From Planctomycetaceae bacterium (GTDB taxonomy: Bacteria > Planctomycetota > Planctomycetia > Planctomycetales > Planctomycetaceae): a DNA stretch of 64,000 nucleotides. This document shows, piece by piece, positions 47,955-56,303 of the stretch. The stretch is from positions 297,337-361,336 of the forward strand of contig JAKFUG010000003.1 in assembly GCA_021732785.1 (NCBI GenBank). The letters run 5' to 3'. Position numbers and translations under genes: made by a program. Each line of letters begins with the position of its first letter. Within the stretch, counting starts at the first letter, position 1. A model generated the notes under the pieces. That model did no database searches, had not been told where the DNA came from, and worked only from the letters and a program-made list of their open reading frames with translations.

Positions 47955-49688
47955 ATGCCCATCGCAAACCCTACCAAGTGGTATTGCGGTTCGACGAAAT
48001 GGTCGGCGATCACCGCGTGGGCAACGGGTGCTTCAATCTCCGCCGGGGCTTTGCGTCGCCAGAATGCGACACCCACGGTTAACAATGAACGTGTGTTCGT
48101 CGCCATCGTCGCCGGTACAACCCACGCGACGACGGAACCCACATGGATTCTGACCAAGGGCGCGAAAACCACTGACAACACCGTGACTTGGCAGGAATGC
48201 ACAGGCCAACCGGGAATTAACGGGGATACGACGAACAGCCCGGTTTGGGCTGCATCTCAGGCCGCGACTCTCGGCCAGATCATCTACGTCTCTTCAAACG
48301 GCTCGCTTCAAATCTGCACGACCGCAGGGACGACCAAATCAGCGCCCGCTCCGTCCTTCAGTGCCACGGCGGGGACGACCACCGCAGACAACACTGCAAC
48401 GTGGACGTCCCTCGGCCTTGCGAGTGGATTCGGGGCATGGGCAGCACCGCATTCACGGATCAAGAACGCCGAGACCGCCACATGGATGGCGAACGGCGAC
48501 ACTTGCTGGATCTCGGATAACCACGCTGAAACCGCTGCGGCAGCATTGTCGATGTACACGACAGGCGCGGCGAATCTGCCGAAATACTTCATCTGCGTCG
48601 ATGACGCCACGGCCCCGCCGACGGCAGTCGCCACCACGGCGACCGTCACCACGACGGGAGCTAATACGATCACTCTCGGTTCCGCTTCGGGCTACCAGTA
48701 CAGCTACGGAATCACCTTTTCGGCTGGCTCCGGCGCGGTCGCGAGTCGTGTGCTATGCGGAAACAATGTTGGATATTTCGAGAATTGCACCTTCGCCTTT
48801 CCCGGCACCAGCGGTTCGACGACGGGCAACATCAATTCGGGTGGAGGTAACTACAACGTCTTCAAGAACTGCTCGTGGACGTTCGGGGCGACCAGCTACC
48901 AGCTTTCCTTCCGAGGCGGGAGGGCGGAGATCATCAACGGTACGTTCGCAGCCACTGGCTCCGTACCCACCACACTTTTCACCGCTGACAGCGGCAATGC
49001 GGCAATTGCGGTAGTGCGGGATTCCGACCTGTCGAATATCAGCGGTGCGCTGATGACGGTCACGCAGGCGGGCAATACATGGCTTGAGGTTCTGAACTGC
49101 AAGGTTCATGCGTCGGTATCCCTGACGACTGGCACCGCATCCGGTCCGGCGAACAACGGCGTCCGGATGCACAATTGCAGCAGCACCACGCCGAACTATG
49201 TAATTCGCAACGGTTTCTACGAGGGTACGCTCACCCACGAGACGACGACGGTCAACAACGCTGGCGCGACCGATGGAACCCAGCGGGTTAGCTGGAAGGT
49301 AATCACGGCTTCGACCGTCGTGTTCCCCTCACCGTTCGCTGTGGAGCAGATCATCCAGTGGCAAGACACCACGGGCGGCAGCAAGACGGCAACCGTCGAG
49401 ATCGCAGGCGCGGGAACGCTTACAAATGCCGAAATTTGGATGGAACTTGAGTATCCCGGAAGTTCAGCGACTCCAATCGGCTCCGTTGTGAGTTCGCGTG
49501 TCGCGGATTTACTGGCCACGCCGAGCAACGTCACGTCGAGCGCGGCATCGTGGGGCGGTTCTCCCGCCGTGACCCAGAAGCTTCAAGTCACCTTTACCCC
49601 GCAGATGAAGGGGCCGATCAAGGCTCGCATCTACATCTCGAAACCAAGCACAACGGTTTATATCGATCCGCTTATCACGGTAACGTAA
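47955..49688 (+). CDS. Large virion protein with probable beta-helix region
   Basis: 577 residues, Thr/Ser/Gly-rich. The start 'KWYCGSTKWSAITAWATGASISAGALRRQNATPTVNNERVFVAIVAGTTHATTEPTW' holds carbohydrate-binding-like segments that repeat near 90-150. The middle has rungs such as 'FENCTFAFPGT', 'NVFKNCSWTFGA', 'AEIINGTFAATG', 'LEVLNCKVHASVSL', 'VRMHNCSSTTPNYVIRNGFYEG', typical of right-handed parallel beta-helix proteins. Probably an appendage or side fibre. Unusually placed in the connector module. Confidence 0.6.
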   Translation: MPIANPTKWYCGSTKWSAITAWATGASISAGALRRQNATPTVNNERVFVAIVAGTTHATTEPTWILTKGAKTTDNTVTWQECTGQPGINGDTTNSPVWAASQAATLGQIIYVSSNGSLQICTTAGTTKSAPAPSFSATAGTTTADNTATWTSLGLASGFGAWAAPHSRIKNAETATWMANGDTCWISDNHAETAAAALSMYTTGAANLPKYFICVDDATAPPTAVATTATVTTTGANTITLGSASGYQYSYGITFSAGSGAVASRVLCGNNVGYFENCTFAFPGTSGSTTGNINSGGGNYNVFKNCSWTFGATSYQLSFRGGRAEIINGTFAATGSVPTTLFTADSGNAAIAVVRDSDLSNISGALMTVTQAGNTWLEVLNCKVHASVSLTTGTASGPANNGVRMHNCSSTTPNYVIRNGFYEGTLTHETTTVNNAGATDGTQRVSWKVITASTVVFPSPFAVEQIIQWQDTTGGSKTATVEIAGAGTLTNAEIWMELEYPGSSATPIGSVVSSRVADLLATPSNVTSSAASWGGSPAVTQKLQVTFTPQMKGPIKARIYISKPSTTVYIDPLITVT

Positions 49689-49689
49689 A

Positions 49690-50919
49690 ATGGCCCGGCA
49701 ATTCCTGATTCCGGGCCTTGGCTACGTCAACGAGTCAGCGGCCAGCCAGTACCTGATCGCGGGTCTTGGCTATCTGAATGACACGACCTCTTCCAATTCC
49801 GTCAGCGGCAGCGGGGCGGTCACTGAAGCAGCCGACACCACGGCGGTAACCGGAACCGAGACTTTCACCGGCACCGTAGCGGTAGCCGAAGCGAATGATT
49901 CGGCATCGGCCTCCGGGACTTCGACAACCTCTACGTCGGGTTCGTCCGCCATCACCGAGGCGGCGGATAGCTTCTCTGCCACGGGTGCGGAGACCTTCAC
50001 CGGCTCTGCGGCTGTAACCGAAACGGGAGATACCTCAAGCGGTAGCGGTACGGAGCGTTTTACTGGCTCCAGCGCTGTTACAGAGGCAAACGACAGTACA
50101 TCGGCTACTGGTGCGCAAACCGTCACCGGAACGGCTGGAGTCACCGAATCAGGGGACACATCCGCAGCATCGGGCACGCTCATTTTCACGGGCAGCACCG
50201 CGATCACGGAATCGAACGACACGGCAGCGGCTTCGGGCAAGCTGACCATCACTGGATCGGCTACGCCCTCCGAGGCGAACGACACGGCGGCCGGCAGCGG
50301 CACAATCACTTTCACCGGCACTTCGGGAGTTTCGGAGGCCGGGGATTCGGCAAGCGGTTCTGGCCTCGCGGGCATTCGTGGCACGGCAACGGCCACAGAA
50401 GACAATGACACGGCTGCGGCATCTGGAACACTTCAGGTTTCCGGCACAGCGTCAGTTTCAGAGGACTCCGATTCTGCCGCAGCCTCCGGGTTGGCGGGGA
50501 TTCGGGGTGCAGCAGTCCTGACGGAAGTCGCGGACACCGCTGCATCGAGCGGCACACTACTTATTACGGGCACGGTCGGCCTCACGGAAACGGGCGACTC
50601 GGCATCCGCCGAGGGTTCAATCTTCGTCAGTTCGGCGGAGTTGTTCGAAGCCGACGATTCGGCGTCCGGCAGCGGGCTTCTCACGCTGGTGGGCACCGCG
50701 GCACTGATCGAGGCATCCGACACGTCCAGCGGGTCGGCGGTTCTTGTTCTCCCGCCTCCAGCCTCACGAATCTTCGTGGTCGGGGCTGAGAATCGGCAAG
50801 CCACGGTATCGGAGCAAGATCGAACCACGGCCATTTCGACCCGCACGTCACTGACGGTTTCGGCGAGTCCGAGGGTCACGGTCGTCGCGTCACAAACAAG
50901 GTCAACAACGGTTAGCTAG
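49690..50919 (+). CDS. Virion protein built of fifteen 21-residue repeats
   Basis: 409 residues. Residues 1-32 contain two 'L I P/A GLGY[VL]N[ED]' segments. Residues about 40-357 are 15 tandem degenerate repeats of 21 residues, consensus G[ST]xxVTEAxDTxxASGTxTfT, with invariant Glu-7 and Asp-10. This Asp/Glu/Gly/Thr periodicity suggests a beta-solenoid or calcium-binding surface. The C-terminus (about 358-409) is non-repetitive and ends 'RTSLTVSASPRVTVVASQTRSTTVS'. Directly followed by a fibre-tail adaptor-like gene. Likely surface-exposed. Confidence 0.7.
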   Translation: MARQFLIPGLGYVNESAASQYLIAGLGYLNDTTSSNSVSGSGAVTEAADTTAVTGTETFTGTVAVAEANDSASASGTSTTSTSGSSAITEAADSFSATGAETFTGSAAVTETGDTSSGSGTERFTGSSAVTEANDSTSATGAQTVTGTAGVTESGDTSAASGTLIFTGSTAITESNDTAAASGKLTITGSATPSEANDTAAGSGTITFTGTSGVSEAGDSASGSGLAGIRGTATATEDNDTAAASGTLQVSGTASVSEDSDSAAASGLAGIRGAAVLTEVADTAASSGTLLITGTVGLTETGDSASAEGSIFVSSAELFEADDSASGSGLLTLVGTAALIEASDTSSGSAVLVLPPPASRIFVVGAENRQATVSEQDRTTAISTRTSLTVSASPRVTVVASQTRSTTVS

Positions 50920-51189
50920 ATGTCTGAATGGTATCTCAAAGACCCAAACGAGGTGTTGGATTACCAGATCGACTGGGCCGACTTCCTCGCGGCTGACACG
51001 ATAGTCACCTCTTCATGGTCGGCTGAATCAGGAATCACGGTCGATGGGAGTTCCAATACCACCACGACCGCCACCGTCATCCTCAGCGGTGGGACTGCTG
51101 GCAATCGCTATGTCGTGACCAACCGTATTGTCACCGCTGGGGGCCGCACGTCCGACCGAAGCCTCACGTTTACCGTCGCGGCCAAGTAG
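50920..51189 (+). CDS. Fibre-tail adaptor-like protein
   Basis: 89 residues: 'WYLKDPNEVLDYQIDWADFLAADTIVTSSWSAESGITVDGSSNTTTTATVILSGGTAGNRYVVTNRIVTAGGRTSDRSLTFTVAAK'. The pattern 'KDP.....Y..DW...L..DTI..S.W......' with 'S......V.LSGG..G..Y.V.N.I.T..GR..DRS....V' is the common phage fibre-tail adaptor (Ig-like) family. Starts on the base after the repeat-gene stop. Confidence 0.8.
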   Translation: MSEWYLKDPNEVLDYQIDWADFLAADTIVTSSWSAESGITVDGSSNTTTTATVILSGGTAGNRYVVTNRIVTAGGRTSDRSLTFTVAAK

Positions 51190-51726
51190 ATGGATTTCAG
51201 CTTCAAAGTCGAGGGATTCGACCAACTGACGGCGAAGATGCAGGTCACCACGAAGCTCATTCAGGCCGAAGTCAACAAGGCGCTCTACGCTTCTGCCCAG
51301 CATGTTGTGAAAGAGGTCAAGCAGAGCCTCAGAGACGGGAACAAATCGGGCCGCATTTACAACCGCCGCAGCACAGGCAAGATTCGCGGGAATGCGGTCG
51401 CATTTGTAAATGGGAAGGTCGAACGTCAGGGGGCTTTCCGGGGTGGCTTTCATCGCGCCTCGGCCGCCGGCGAGGCACCGGCTTCAGACACAGGCAGGCT
51501 CATCAACAGCGTTATCGCACGCTTCAATCGCATCGCGGGCAATGAGGCATTCGTTTACATCCCCAACAGCTTGGTTAAGTACGCCAAGATGCTGGAGTTC
51601 GGCACATCAAAGATGGCGGCGCGCCCATTCTTCTACCCGGCATTTGAACGGTCAAAGGAATTCATCCAGAAGCGACTTAATCAGGCGGTGTCGTTAGCAA
51701 TCGCCGCAGCGGCGAAAAAGAAATGA
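51190..51726 (+). CDS. HK97 gp10-like tail completion protein
   Basis: 178 residues: 'FKVEGFDQLTAKMQVTTKLIQAEVNKALYASAQHVVKEVKQSLRDGNKSGRIYNR... AFRGGFHRASAAGEAPASDTGRLINSVIARFN... NSLVKYAKMLEFGTSKMAARPFFYPAFERSKEFIQKRL'. The 'GL..L...', 'SG..Y', 'HRASA.GE.PA.DTG.L..S', 'YA..LEFGTSKM.ARPF..PA' sequence is diagnostic of the HK97 gp10 family that completes the neck/tail junction. Confidence 0.9.
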   Translation: MDFSFKVEGFDQLTAKMQVTTKLIQAEVNKALYASAQHVVKEVKQSLRDGNKSGRIYNRRSTGKIRGNAVAFVNGKVERQGAFRGGFHRASAAGEAPASDTGRLINSVIARFNRIAGNEAFVYIPNSLVKYAKMLEFGTSKMAARPFFYPAFERSKEFIQKRLNQAVSLAIAAAAKKK

Positions 51727-52136
51727 CGCTGGCCTCGAACGCTCTGCAAAAGGCGATCTATGACCGCCTCACGTCCCAACTCGGGGTAAGTCCCAAAGTC
51801 TATGACTTCGTCCCGCAGGCCGCCATTTACCCGTATGTGGTGATCGGCGATGTCACGTCTCTCCCTTGGGACACCAAGACAGAAGACGGCCAGGAGTTCA
51901 CGGTCACCATCCACGCTTTCGACAAAGGGGCGGGCAAAAAGTCAGTGCAGGCCATCGCGGAGAACATCTACGCGGCCCTGCATCAGAAGGAATCAAACAT
52001 CGCACCCACCGGTAACACGGTGATCCTCTGCCGGTGCGAGTTCAGCGAAGCATTCCAAGACCCGACACCGGAAGGCCAGTCGGACCATTATTTCCACGCG
52101 GTACAGCGGTATCGCGTGCTCACGCAAAACAACTGA
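51723..52136 (+). CDS. DUF3168-like tail terminator
   Basis: 137 residues: 'LQKAIYDRLTSQLGVSPKVYDFVPQAAIYPYVVIGDVTSLPWDTKTEDGQEFTVTIHAFDKGAGKKSVQAIAENIYAALHQKES... ILCRCEFSEAFQDPTPEGQSDHYFHAVQRYRVLTQN'. This is the DUF3168 / tail-terminator family (..YD..P......PYV.IG......D..T..G.E....IH......G...V..I...I...L). ATGA overlap with the gp10-like gene. Confidence 0.9.
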   Translation: MTLASNALQKAIYDRLTSQLGVSPKVYDFVPQAAIYPYVVIGDVTSLPWDTKTEDGQEFTVTIHAFDKGAGKKSVQAIAENIYAALHQKESNIAPTGNTVILCRCEFSEAFQDPTPEGQSDHYFHAVQRYRVLTQNN

Positions 52137-52158
52137 AGCCAAGGAGGGCTTATCTTGA

Positions 52159-52563
52159 ATGGCAGCACAAAAAGGACGTCTTCATCTCTTGAAACTGGGT
52201 GCGAGCGGGGTGGGCGGCACCGTTGCCGGGCTGCGTAACCTTCGCAAGGCTCTTACCAACGAATCGGTGGACATCACGAACAAGGATTCAGGCGGTTGGC
52301 GTACCCTGCTTGAAGGGGCGGGTACTCAGTCCGTTGATATTTCTGCTGACGGTATCGCGAGCGATGGCGCCACCTACGAGACGCTGAAGGGCTATGCCAA
52401 TGCCAACAGCATCAACACGTTTCAGATCATTGGTCCGGATAACGACGCCTACGAGGGTTCGTTCCAGATCACCAGCTTCGAGGAAGCCAGCTCATACAAC
52501 GATGAGCTGAAGTTCTCGATCACGCTGCAATCGTCTGGCGCAATCACGCCGACTGAAGTTTAA
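52159..52563 (+). CDS. Major tail (tube) protein
   Basis: 134 residues after AAGGAGGG: 'AAQKGRLHLLKLGASGVGGTVAGLRNLRKALTNESVDITNKDSGGWRTLLEGAGTQSVDISADGIASDGATYETLKGYANANSINTFQIIGPDNDAYEGSFQITSFEEASSYNDELKFSITLQSSGAITPT'. 'G....L......G....V.G.R......N....D.T..DS.GWR..L.GAG..S..IS..G......' and 'G.F....FE......E....S.TL.SSG' are the TP901-1/GTA-type tail tube signatures. Polymerises into the tail tube. Confidence 0.92.
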   Translation: MAAQKGRLHLLKLGASGVGGTVAGLRNLRKALTNESVDITNKDSGGWRTLLEGAGTQSVDISADGIASDGATYETLKGYANANSINTFQIIGPDNDAYEGSFQITSFEEASSYNDELKFSITLQSSGAITPTEV

Positions 52564-52573
52564 GAGGTAGATC

Positions 52574-52936
52574 ATGGGAACACTCTCAGTTCAAAACTCC
52601 GTCTTCGGTGGACTCAATGCCGTGCTGGGCGCCGCCTCAACCGCCGACAAGTTCAACAACGATGGCAAGCTGACCTGGCTATTGTTCGTGAATGGCAACG
52701 CATCGGCCCGCACTCTCACGATTGCAGCCAACGACGCGGACAAGCCCGGCTTCGGCACCATCGTTACCCCGGATACGGTCGTGACACTTCCCGGCAGCGG
52801 CACCAATGGCGGCCTCGCGGTCGTCGGCCCGTTCCCGGCTGATCGCTTTAACGACAGCAACGGGCAGGTGAATTACACGCTCGACACCGCCACCGGCATG
52901 ACCGTCGCGGCGATCAAGCTCACGCCGTATAGCTGA
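52574..52936 (+). CDS. Tail-module protein, unknown
   Basis: 120 residues: 'LSVQNSVFGGLNAVLGAASTADKFNNDGKLTWLLFVNGNASARTLTIAANDADKPGFGTIVTPDTVVTLPGSGTNGGLAVVGPFPADRFNDSNGQVNYTLDTATGMTVAAIKL'. This resembles the small phage beta-sandwich seen elsewhere in the virion module ('F.NDG...L...N.......T.....P......V....G....GPF....FND..G.V......'). Possibly a tube decoration or head protein. Confidence 0.6.
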   Translation: MGTLSVQNSVFGGLNAVLGAASTADKFNNDGKLTWLLFVNGNASARTLTIAANDADKPGFGTIVTPDTVVTLPGSGTNGGLAVVGPFPADRFNDSNGQVNYTLDTATGMTVAAIKLTPYS

Positions 52937-52937
52937 T

Positions 52938-53360
52938 ATGACCTACACCCCATCAAGGCCCATCTATCCCATTCCCTTCAACGGCTCGGTTTACGAGGTC
53001 GAGGGCACTTTCGAGTGCATTGAGGCCGTGGAACGGGCATTCAAGGAGAGCTTTGCCGTCCTCATGGTCAAAGCCGTGGATGGCTTCCCCATCAGCGACA
53101 TGGCGAAGCTGCTACACGCCATCCTCTCCAGTAACGGTGAGAGGCTGACAATTCCAGAGGTCGGCACGGCACTGCTCGAACTGGGCGTGGCAAGTCCGGC
53201 ATACACCGCGCTCGCCCTGCATGTTCATGCCTTCATGCGGCTTTCGCTCAGTCCACCAGCCGACCGCGAACAGGTGCGCAAAGACATGGGGGAGATGATC
53301 GGGAAGGCAGTGACACCTTCCCCTGGCGAAACCTCAAACAATACTGCCTCGGCGTCCTGA
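52938..53360 (+). CDS. Tail assembly chaperone, upstream frame (gpG-like)
   Basis: 140 residues: 'FNGSVYEVEGTFECIEAVERAFKESFAVLMVKAVDGFPISDMAKLLHAILSSNGERLTIPEVGTALLELGVASPAYTALALHVHAFMRLSL'. This is the GTA gp10/'gene transfer agent family tail chaperone' layout. It lies between the tube protein and the tape measure, the usual chaperone position. Near its 3' end a second frame opens (see 53324-53533), so a longer fusion is probably made by ribosomal slippage. Confidence 0.8.
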   Translation: MTYTPSRPIYPIPFNGSVYEVEGTFECIEAVERAFKESFAVLMVKAVDGFPISDMAKLLHAILSSNGERLTIPEVGTALLELGVASPAYTALALHVHAFMRLSLSPPADREQVRKDMGEMIGKAVTPSPGETSNNTASAS

Positions 53361-53533
53361 ACTGGACGCCCGCTGAATTCTGGCGTGCCACACTCTGGGA
53401 CGCGCTCGAAGCGATCGAAGGCAATCTGATTAGCAAGGGCATCAAGAAACCCGCCGACCGATTCCCCACTTTGGATGAGGTGAAGCAACGCGATAGGGAA
53501 TACACAGAATGGCAACGCTCGAAGAACTCGTAG
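53324..53533 (+). CDS. Tail assembly chaperone, -1 frame extension (gpT-like)
   Basis: In the -1 frame the sequence reads 'WRNLKQYCLGVLNWTPAEFWRATLWDALEAIEGN...FPTLDEVKQRDREYTEWQRSKNS', matching the small GTA-type tail chaperone ('W.......GVL...P..FW..T......A..G'). No ATG or strong GTG/TTG start precedes it in frame and it overlaps the preceding gene. A slip on CCCCT (53320-53324, reading TCC CCT as CCC then TGG) would fuse it to the upstream chaperone, as in the lambda G-GT system. Overlaps the tape-measure start. Confidence 0.6.
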   Translation, partial: WRNLKQYCLGVLNWTPAEFWRATLWDALEAIEGNLISKGIKKPADRFPTLDEVKQRDREYTEWQRSKNS

Positions 53534-55137
53534 TTCGCATCAAGGCGGACGCGAGCCAGCTTGAGCGTGAGATGAAGAAAGCTCAAAACGTCGTGCAGCA
53601 AAGCACGACAAGCATGAGCACTTCTGCAGCCAAGCTCACCGGCCAGTTTCGTGACCTTTTGCCCGCACTCACCGTTGCCACAGTTGTCGCCTTCGGCAAG
53701 AGTGCCTTTCATGCGGCGGATCAGTTGAACGATCTGGCACTTCAGACGGGCTTCGCTGCCAGCACGCTGTCCGCGCTTGAGCTTCCACTGATCCAGTCGG
53801 GCGGCAGCGTGGATGCCTTTGCCGCATCCATCGGGATCATGAACAACAATCTTGCTGACGCGCAGGATAATGACGGCCTCGTGAATACCTTTAACGACCT
53901 CGGGCTGTCTATTGCCAAGTTGCAGCGAATGAAGCCTGACGAGGCGTTTTACGCCATCGCTCAGTCGCTCTCTAAAGTTGACGACCAATTCAAGCAGACC
54001 AGCATGGGCCGCGATATTTTCGGTAGAGGATTCAAGAATATCCAACCGCTGATTAAGGAAGCTGGCGGCGACCTCGCTGCGTTCACTGAGAACATCAAGA
54101 AGAACGGTGAGGCCTTAACCGATGAACAGCTCAAACGAGTCGATCAATTCGGAGATCAGTGGGCAGCATCCGTCAAAAAATTACAAAACGCGATGGTCGA
54201 GGCCACTCCCGCCCTTCAGCTCTATCTGGATGGATTGACGGGGATAACCAATCTCCCCGCGAACTCAGTCGAGGTGGGTCGTCAAATCGGTGGTGCGATA
54301 AGAGATTCGGGGCTTCCCGATGGTGCGTCTAGGCGTCGCCCGACTGTCTTGACCGACGAGCAGGCTGCGGCGGTGTTTGCGGGCGCTCTCGACAAAGGTA
54401 AATCATCGGGAACCAATGTCCTGAAATCCCAGTCCGACGCACAAGCGAAGGCAAAGAAGTCCATCGATGATTACATCCGGTCACTGGAGCAGGAAAACAT
54501 TTTGCTCGGCGCGAACGAGGATGAACGCGAAGGACTGAAGGCCCTGTACGAGGCAGAGAAGATCGCCCGCGACGGCAACATCAAACTCAGCGATGAAGAA
54601 CGTCAAAAGATCGAGCAACTCGCCGATGCGAACAAGAAGCTCGGTGAGGCAATGGAGGAATCCAAACGCTTCGCCAAGGAGTTGCACGATCAGCTTTCGG
54701 AAGGTTTGGCGGACGCCATTCTCGACTTCGACAGCGCCAGCGACGCGGCAGCGAACTTCGCGAAGCAGATTGCCAAGACGATCATCCAGAAGAAAATCAC
54801 AGGCCCTCTCGCCGATGCCATCGTTGGCGGAATCGACACGTCCGGGCTATTCGGCGGCTTCTTCGCTGATGGCGGCAGTCCTCCCGTCGGCGTGCCGTCC
54901 ATCGTCGGTGAGCGTGGCCCTGAAATCTTCGTCCCGAACGTCGCAGGAACCGTCATCCCGAACCACCAACTCGGCGGCGGTGGCCAGACCTTCATTCAGA
55001 ACAACAGTTTCGCATCGGGCGTCACGCGAGCGGAACTCCAGGCCGTATTACCTGCTGTCGCATCCGCAGCCAAGAACATGGTGTTCAGCGATATGCAGCG
55101 CGGTGGCAGTGCGTCGAAGATCGCGGGAGTGCGATAG
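53509..55137 (+). CDS. Tail tape measure protein (short)
   Basis: 542 residues. N-terminus 'LEELVVRIKADASQLEREMKKAQNVVQQSTTSMSTSAAKLTGQFRDLLPALTVATVVAFGKSAFHAADQLNDLALQTGFAASTLSALELPLIQSGGSVDAFAASIGIMNNNLADA' is the tape-measure/lambda H-type start. It then has helical repeats, and a C-terminal 'ADAILDFDSASDAAANFAKQIAKTIIQKKITGPLADAIVGG... FADGGSPPVGVPSIVGERGPEIFVPNVAGTVIPNHQLGGG'. The short length (542) predicts a short tail (about 80 nm at 0.15 nm per residue), close to GTA-like particles. Confidence 0.92.
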   Translation: MATLEELVVRIKADASQLEREMKKAQNVVQQSTTSMSTSAAKLTGQFRDLLPALTVATVVAFGKSAFHAADQLNDLALQTGFAASTLSALELPLIQSGGSVDAFAASIGIMNNNLADAQDNDGLVNTFNDLGLSIAKLQRMKPDEAFYAIAQSLSKVDDQFKQTSMGRDIFGRGFKNIQPLIKEAGGDLAAFTENIKKNGEALTDEQLKRVDQFGDQWAASVKKLQNAMVEATPALQLYLDGLTGITNLPANSVEVGRQIGGAIRDSGLPDGASRRRPTVLTDEQAAAVFAGALDKGKSSGTNVLKSQSDAQAKAKKSIDDYIRSLEQENILLGANEDEREGLKALYEAEKIARDGNIKLSDEERQKIEQLADANKKLGEAMEESKRFAKELHDQLSEGLADAILDFDSASDAAANFAKQIAKTIIQKKITGPLADAIVGGIDTSGLFGGFFADGGSPPVGVPSIVGERGPEIFVPNVAGTVIPNHQLGGGGQTFIQNNSFASGVTRAELQAVLPAVASAAKNMVFSDMQRGGSASKIAGVR

Positions 55138-55740
55138 ATGACGATCAATATGCCCTCCAGCACCCGGATGACTGATTCCTCGTTCTTCCTCGAAACCAAC
55201 ACTCAGACATTTACCAGCCCGCTCAACCGTGCCACGCAGAAACTCGAATTGCCCGGCCAGCGGTGGCGGTTCAACTGGAGTCTTCCGAAGCTCAATCGCG
55301 CGCAATACGCCGTGTGGAAAGCCTTCATCCTCCAGTTGAAGGGACGCACCAACACCTTCACAGCGTCCGATCCCGACTGGCAAAACAATCTCGGCCTGTG
55401 GACCGGAACACCTCTTGTCAAAGGGGCTGGGCAGACCGGTAATAGCCTCATCATCGATAACTGCACAGCGAGCAAATCGGACTGGGGGAAAGCGGGGGAC
55501 TACTTCAACTGCGGTTCCGGCCTTTATTGCTTGACCGCTCCATGCAGCACCAATGGCAGCGGCGAGACGACGCTCCAATTTGAACCACCGATGTACACTG
55601 CTCCCGCCGACAACGCCCCCATCACCTGCAATCCGGCCACAGTCGAGATGACGCTTCAGATCGATGACGCGGGCGAATGGCCCAGCGATGCGAACGGCAC
55701 CTACGCCGCTAAATCCTTTTCTGCGGTGCAAGACCTGTGA
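55138..55740 (+). CDS. Distal tail/baseplate protein
   Basis: 200 residues: 'SSTRMTDSSFFLETNTQTFTSPLNRATQKLELPGQRWRFNWSLPKLNRAQYAVWKAFILQLKGRTNTFTASDPDW', then a beta-rich C-terminus. 'F.SPL....Q..ELPG..W.......P.....A..W.AF...L.GR...F...DPD' is a common baseplate gene following the tape measure in GTA-like/siphophage tails. The middle contains a carbohydrate-binding-like segment. Its stop overlaps the next gene by GTGA. Confidence 0.75.
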   Translation: MTINMPSSTRMTDSSFFLETNTQTFTSPLNRATQKLELPGQRWRFNWSLPKLNRAQYAVWKAFILQLKGRTNTFTASDPDWQNNLGLWTGTPLVKGAGQTGNSLIIDNCTASKSDWGKAGDYFNCGSGLYCLTAPCSTNGSGETTLQFEPPMYTAPADNAPITCNPATVEMTLQIDDAGEWPSDANGTYAAKSFSAVQDL

Positions 55741-56303
55741 GCAGGGGAATGGATGCCTCCAATGAGGCGGCTGTCGCGGCCAAAGTGGTGGCGTCGATCC
55801 ACTTCGCTGACCTCGATTTCTCAAGCGGTCATGTCCGTGTTCATACCGGCCTCGGCACGATCTCTTGGGGCGGCTACGACTGGCTCGGAGTCGGCAGTTT
55901 CGGCACCGTTGACGGGCTGGAGGAAAGCGCGGAACTGGAACGCAAGACCGTCACCTACACGCTTTCAGGCATCCCCAACGACCTAATCAGTGTCGTTCTC
56001 AACGAGGACTATCAAGGACGAAGTGCGAAGATTTACCTCGGCTTTTTTAGCAGCATAACCGCTCAACTTGTCGCAGACCCTGAGTTGCTCGATTCGGGCA
56101 AGATGGATGTCTCCGATACCGATGAGGGCGATACCTGCACCGTCACCATCACGGCGGAAAGCCGCGTTGCCGCATGGAGCAGGACACAGGAGCGCCGCTA
56201 CACCGACGCCGAGCAGCAAGCCCAGTATCCCGGTGACAAGGGTTTAGAGTTCATCAGCCAGGCCGCACAGAAGGAAGTTGCGTGGGGCCGCAAGTCGCTA
56301 TGA
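55737..56303 (+). CDS. Baseplate hub-like protein (DUF2163-type)
   Basis: 188 residues with a GTG start (ATG at 55749 also possible). 'VASIHFADLDFSSGHVRVHTGLGTISWGGYDWLGVGSFGTVDGLEESAELERKTVTYTLSGIPNDLISVVLNEDYQGRSAKIYLGFFSS... VTITAESRVAAWSRTQERRYTDAEQQAQYPGDKGLEFISQAAQKEVAWG'. 'R.YTDA.QQ..YPGD.G......A......WG' is the GTA-like baseplate hub C-terminus. Confidence 0.85.
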   Translation: MSRGMDASNEAAVAAKVVASIHFADLDFSSGHVRVHTGLGTISWGGYDWLGVGSFGTVDGLEESAELERKTVTYTLSGIPNDLISVVLNEDYQGRSAKIYLGFFSSITAQLVADPELLDSGKMDVSDTDEGDTCTVTITAESRVAAWSRTQERRYTDAEQQAQYPGDKGLEFISQAAQKEVAWGRKSL

